From positions 1 through 8,157 of the forward strand of contig DAOVUU010000092.1 of NCBI GenBank assembly GCA_030632405.1: a stretch of DNA of 8,157 bases. Direction: 5' to 3'. The notes below the pieces were generated by a model, which had not been told where the DNA came from, made no database searches, and saw only the letters and a program-made list of their open reading frames with translations. Shown in pieces: positions 5,505-8,157 of this stretch (position 1 is its first letter; every line of letters starts with the position of its first letter). A program made the position numbers and the translations under genes. Source of the stretch: Desulfobulbaceae bacterium (GTDB taxonomy: Bacteria; Desulfobacterota; Desulfobulbia; Desulfobulbales; Desulfocapsaceae).

Positions 5505-7426
5505 GTAAAAGAAATGTGTACGTAAGCAATATGCCCCTTTCTGAAGCAAAAGAAATCTGGGAAAAAACCCTTCAGGAAAACGGCTTCCTCTCACAGAAAT
5601 CTGTAGAATTCGTTGCTGTAGATGATTGTCTGGGCAGGGTTACTGCTGAACCTGTTTTTGCATTCAGGTCCTCCCCCTCCTATAATGGCGCAGCAATGGA
5701 TGGCATAGCCATACGCTTTACCGACCTGAGCACTGCCAGTGAAGCATCACCTGTTCGTTTGCAAAAAGGACAATATGCACCTGTCAACACAGGAAACAGT
5801 ATCCCCCGTGAATTTAATGCGGTGGTGATGATAGAAGATGTCCATCAGGTGGATGAAGATGAGGTAGAGCTTCATATGCCGGCCACACCATGGCAGCATG
5901 TTCGAACCATCGGGGAGGATCTTGTAGCCACCGAACTCATTCTTCCTGAAGGCCATGAAATTCGTCCCATCGACCAGGGAGCAATGCTCTCTACAGGTGT
6001 GACACAAATTACGGTCCAACGTCCTCCAAAAGCCCATGTTATCCCCACCGGAAGTGAGCTGATTCAACCGGATAAAACCCCTGAAGCCGGAAATATTATT
6101 GAATTCAACTCACGTATTCTTGCCGGTTACCTCAAACAATGGGGTGCTGAAGCAACACGGGGATTACCTGTAACAGATGACCAGGACAGGCTCAAGCAGG
6201 CAATTAAGGCAGCGGCAGAAGAAAATGATATTGTCATCCTGAATGCTGGTGCTTCCGCGGGAACAAAAGATTTCAGCGCAAAAGTGCTTGCTGAAATAGG
6301 TGAAGTAGTCATTCATGGGGTAGCAATCAAACCGGGGAAACCTGTCATCCTGGCAATTGTAGGTAAAACACCGGTTATCGGATTACCCGGTTATCCCGTC
6401 TCTGCCCTTCTGACTATGCGTCTCTTTGTTCAGGAGATGATTTCAGGTTTTTCTGGAAAGGAGCTACCTCGGCCTCAGATGGTCGAAGCTATTATGTCAA
6501 GACCTCTTCACTCCTCCATGGGGGTTGACCAGTTTGTCCGAATAACCCTGGGCAAGGTAGGAAAAAATCTGATGGCTACTCCTTCAGGTAAAGGTGCCGG
6601 TTCCGTCATGTCTCTTGTCAGAGCTGACGCATTACTTACCATCCCGGCAGGCAGTGAGGGGGTCGGCGCCGGCGAAAAAATTCATGTTGAAATGCTGCGA
6701 TCCCAGAGCGAGGTTGACGCTACGCTTGTCTTTATTGGAAGCCATGACAATATTCTCGATCTACTCGCCAATCAGCTCCACCTGCAGCGGCCTGTTGTCC
6801 GTATCTCCTCCGCCCACGTCGGCTCCATGGGTGGAATTATGGCCATCAGGCGCGGTGAAGCTCATATTGCTGGCTGTCACCTTCTCGATGAGTCCACTGG
6901 TGAATACAATGTTTCGTTCATTAAACGTTTTTTAAAAGATGTTCCCCTGCAGCTTATCAATCTCTGTTACCGGCAGCAAGGCTTGATTGTAGCTAAAGGA
7001 AACCCCAAAAACATCAAAGGATTTGAGGATCTTGCCGGCGGCGAACACATATTTATCAACCGGCAGAATGGTGCCGGGACCAGGCTTTTAACTGACAAAA
7101 TTCTATCGGAAAAAGGTATAGATTCGTCCACTATCCCAGGATATGGTCATGAAGAATACACACATATGTCAGTGGCGGCTTCTGTTGCCAATGGCAGTGT
7201 CGATGCAGGGCTCGGCATCCTGGCCGCAGCCAATGCTCTTGATCTTGATTTTGTACCGATTGCGGAGGAGCGGTATGATCTTATTGTTCCAATCTCTTTC
7301 CAGAACGACGAAAAAATCAAGGTTATACTTGACCTGATACGCACAAATGCCCTTTTCCACGACAGAATCATCAGTTTAGGAGGTTATGACCTCCGTGATT
7401 GCGGCAAGATCATGTACGAACAGTGA
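5501..7426 (+). CDS. MoeA fused to a C-terminal PBP-like (substrate-binding) domain
   Basis: Residues 1 to about 400 are a second MoeA: YNGAAMDGIAI (61-71), IGEDLV (137-142), PTGSEL (182-187), NAGASAGTKDFS (248-259), IKPGKP (276-281) and GLPGYPVSA (294-302). Residues about 405-641 form a PBP-like domain of the PF12727 type, with FIGSHDNILDLLA (411-423), GSMGGIMAIRRGEAHIAGCHLLD (441-463), NRQNGAGTR (520-528) and SVANGSVDAGLGILAAA (561-577). The combination is a known architecture in archaea and anaerobic bacteria, annotated as molybdopterin biosynthesis MoeA/LysR substrate-binding-domain protein. The catalytic GDE of canonical MoeA is GSE here (Ser185) and SGG-SVG is NAGASAG, so this copy is specialised. 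The C-terminal domain has no signal peptide and must be cytoplasmic; it may bind an oxyanion or cofactor precursor. The start overlaps the previous stop by 4 bases (ATGA). No terminator follows, so read-through into the AOR gene is possible. Confidence 0.94.
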   Translation: MSKRNVYVSNMPLSEAKEIWEKTLQENGFLSQKSVEFVAVDDCLGRVTAEPVFAFRSSPSYNGAAMDGIAIRFTDLSTASEASPVRLQKGQYAPVNTGNSIPREFNAVVMIEDVHQVDEDEVELHMPATPWQHVRTIGEDLVATELILPEGHEIRPIDQGAMLSTGVTQITVQRPPKAHVIPTGSELIQPDKTPEAGNIIEFNSRILAGYLKQWGAEATRGLPVTDDQDRLKQAIKAAAEENDIVILNAGASAGTKDFSAKVLAEIGEVVIHGVAIKPGKPVILAIVGKTPVIGLPGYPVSALLTMRLFVQEMISGFSGKELPRPQMVEAIMSRPLHSSMGVDQFVRITLGKVGKNLMATPSGKGAGSVMSLVRADALLTIPAGSEGVGAGEKIHVEMLRSQSEVDATLVFIGSHDNILDLLANQLHLQRPVVRISSAHVGSMGGIMAIRRGEAHIAGCHLLDESTGEYNVSFIKRFLKDVPLQLINLCYRQQGLIVAKGNPKNIKGFEDLAGGEHIFINRQNGAGTRLLTDKILSEKGIDSSTIPGYGHEEYTHMSVAASVANGSVDAGLGILAAANALDLDFVPIAEERYDLIVPISFQNDEKIKVILDLIRTNALFHDRIISLGGYDLRDCGKIMYEQ

Positions 7427-7507
7427 TATTCACCGGATTGTTTTAAAAAAATTGCAACTGTTCGATTGGGGCTGGCAATAGAAAGGGAAGCATTAGGTCG
7501 TCAAACA

Positions 7508-7549
7508 GATACCCCTAAAAAGGTATGATACACTCGTAAAAAGGATATT
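7508..7549 (+). promoter_or_regulatory. Putative promoter/operator of the AOR gene
   Basis: In the 152-bp leader of the AOR gene, TATGAT at 7524-7529 is a plausible -10, though no good -35 is visible. It overlaps an inverted repeat, ATACC (7509-7513) and GGTAT (7522-7526), separated by 8 bases. AAAAAGG occurs twice, at 7517-7523 and 7538-7544, exactly 21 bp apart and each followed by an AT-rich half (TATGAT, ATATTA). Such spacing places both copies on the same helix face, as expected for a regulator-binding site. No ModE, TunR or Moco-riboswitch consensus was recognised. Confidence 0.4.
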
Positions 7550-7578
7550 AGAAGTCAAATCTAGTAAAGGAGAAAATC

Positions 7579-8157
7579 ATGGCAGAAAAAATTTTTCGTA
7601 TCAATATGTCTGATCTCACCACTTCCATTGAAGATGTGCCCGAAGAATGGGCAGGTCATGGTGGACGTGGTCTTACCTCCACAATTGTGGCGGCAGAAGT
7701 AAAACCAACATGCCACCCGCTGGGACCAAACAACAAACTTGTTATCGCACCCGGACTCCTCTCCGGAACTATTGCCGCCAACTCCGGGCGACTCTCAATT
7801 GGTGCCAAGAGTCCATTAACCGGTACTATAAAAGAATCGAATGCAGGTGGAACGGCAGCCCAGATCCTTGCCCGCGCTGGCTGTAAAGCAATTATCATTG
7901 AAGGTCAGCCTGCAGGTGATAAATGGTACAGCCTCAGTCTCACGACCGATTCAATCACCATAAATGAAGAGACCGAACTGGTAGGAAAGGGTAATTTTAC
8001 CGTTCTCGAAGTCCTTGAAAGTCGGCTTGCAGGAAAACCTGCTATCCTTACCATTGGCCAGGCGGGTGAAATGAGGCTGAGCAGCGCCAACATCTCTATA
8101 AAAGATCCGGATGGAAACCTGCGATCCAGTGGTCGAGGTGGGCTCGGCGCCGTAATG
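7579..8157 (+). CDS. Aldehyde:ferredoxin oxidoreductase family protein, N-terminal part
   Basis: An ATG at 7579 with AAAGGAGA six bases upstream opens a frame that runs to the window edge without a stop (193 codons). The residues match the AOR N-terminal domain: GGRGL (28-32), NKLVIAPGLLSG (52-63), RLSIGAKSPLTG (71-82), ESNAGG (86-91), ARAGCKAIIIEG (98-109), IGQAGE (159-164) and GRGGLGAVM (185-193). Family members are about 600-650 residues, so roughly the first third is present. AORs oxidise aldehydes to carboxylates, or the reverse, using ferredoxin, a bis-pterin tungsten cofactor and a [4Fe-4S] cluster. The cluster Cys ligands lie in the missing part. Arg71, Asn88 and Arg186 are likely pterin-contact positions by motif. 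The region following GGRGL is less typical than in common AORs (VAAEVKPTCHPLG instead of the usual DEVPPG-type loop), so the substrate cannot be assigned. The upstream moeA genes supply its cofactor pathway. Confidence 0.92.
   Translation, partial: MAEKIFRINMSDLTTSIEDVPEEWAGHGGRGLTSTIVAAEVKPTCHPLGPNNKLVIAPGLLSGTIAANSGRLSIGAKSPLTGTIKESNAGGTAAQILARAGCKAIIIEGQPAGDKWYSLSLTTDSITINEETELVGKGNFTVLEVLESRLAGKPAILTIGQAGEMRLSSANISIKDPDGNLRSSGRGGLGAVM

Noticed and set aside
7439..7480. ATTGC and GCAAT arms beside an A-run, looking like a leftward terminator
   Set aside because: The loop is about 19 bases, the stem only 5 bp, and no leftward gene ends here; as a rightward terminator the T-run is missing.
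7461..7500. Sigma-54 promoter around CTGGCAATAGAAAGGGAAGC
   Set aside because: The GG and GC elements are 14 bases apart rather than 10, so the -24/-12 spacing is wrong.
7427..7578. Molybdenum-cofactor (Moco/Tuco) riboswitch in the AOR leader
   Set aside because: The leader is about the right size, but I could not find the GC-rich multi-stem layout expected of that RNA. A covariance-model search would decide.
7656..8093. Minus-strand open frames of 80 and 62 aa at the right end
   Set aside because: They lie opposite the AOR coding region, which has clear family motifs; the reverse frames have Pro/Ala/Ser/Arg-rich shadow composition.

Overview
The window looks like a chromosomal segment from an anaerobic, moderate-GC bacterium, most likely a sulfate-reducing or sulfur-disproportionating deltaproteobacterium (Desulfobacterota, Desulfobulbales-like). 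The basis is gene content: a MoeA/periplasmic-binding-protein-like fusion, tandem moeA genes and an aldehyde:ferredoxin oxidoreductase (AOR). This is an inference from protein character, not a taxonomic test.

Layout. (1) 1-893, plus strand: the last 26 codons of an Aap/Bzt-type amino-acid ABC permease, then its complete ATPase, aapP. (2) 894-1008: a convergent gap with no recognisable terminator. (3) 1009-3479, minus strand, read right to left: cofactor-independent phosphoglycerate mutase (gpmI), a DUF615/DarP-like ribosome-assembly protein, and a 73-residue predicted coiled-coil protein whose start overlaps the darP stop. The 63-bp gpmI-darP gap is dense in small palindromes. (4) About 3480-3634: a divergent intergenic region with an extended -10 promoter candidate pointing right. 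(5) 3635-7426, plus strand: three genes with overlapping stop and start codons. They encode a 201-aa protein of unknown function, a canonical MoeA, and a second MoeA fused to a C-terminal PBP-like domain. (6) 7427-7578: a 152-bp leader with a promoter-like element, an inverted repeat and a 21-bp-phased direct repeat. (7) 7579-8157: the first 193 codons of an AOR, cut by the window edge.

How the genes fit together. The right half reads as a cofactor-assembly-plus-enzyme module. MoeA inserts molybdate or tungstate into adenylylated pterin, and AOR-family enzymes typically carry a bis-pterin tungsten cofactor with a [4Fe-4S] cluster. Two divergent MoeA paralogs directly upstream of an AOR suggest a dedicated, possibly tungsten-specific, insertion route. 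The least explained part is the 201-aa lead protein, followed by the role of the PBP-like domain. The left half is housekeeping: amino-acid uptake, glycolysis/gluconeogenesis and ribosome biogenesis.
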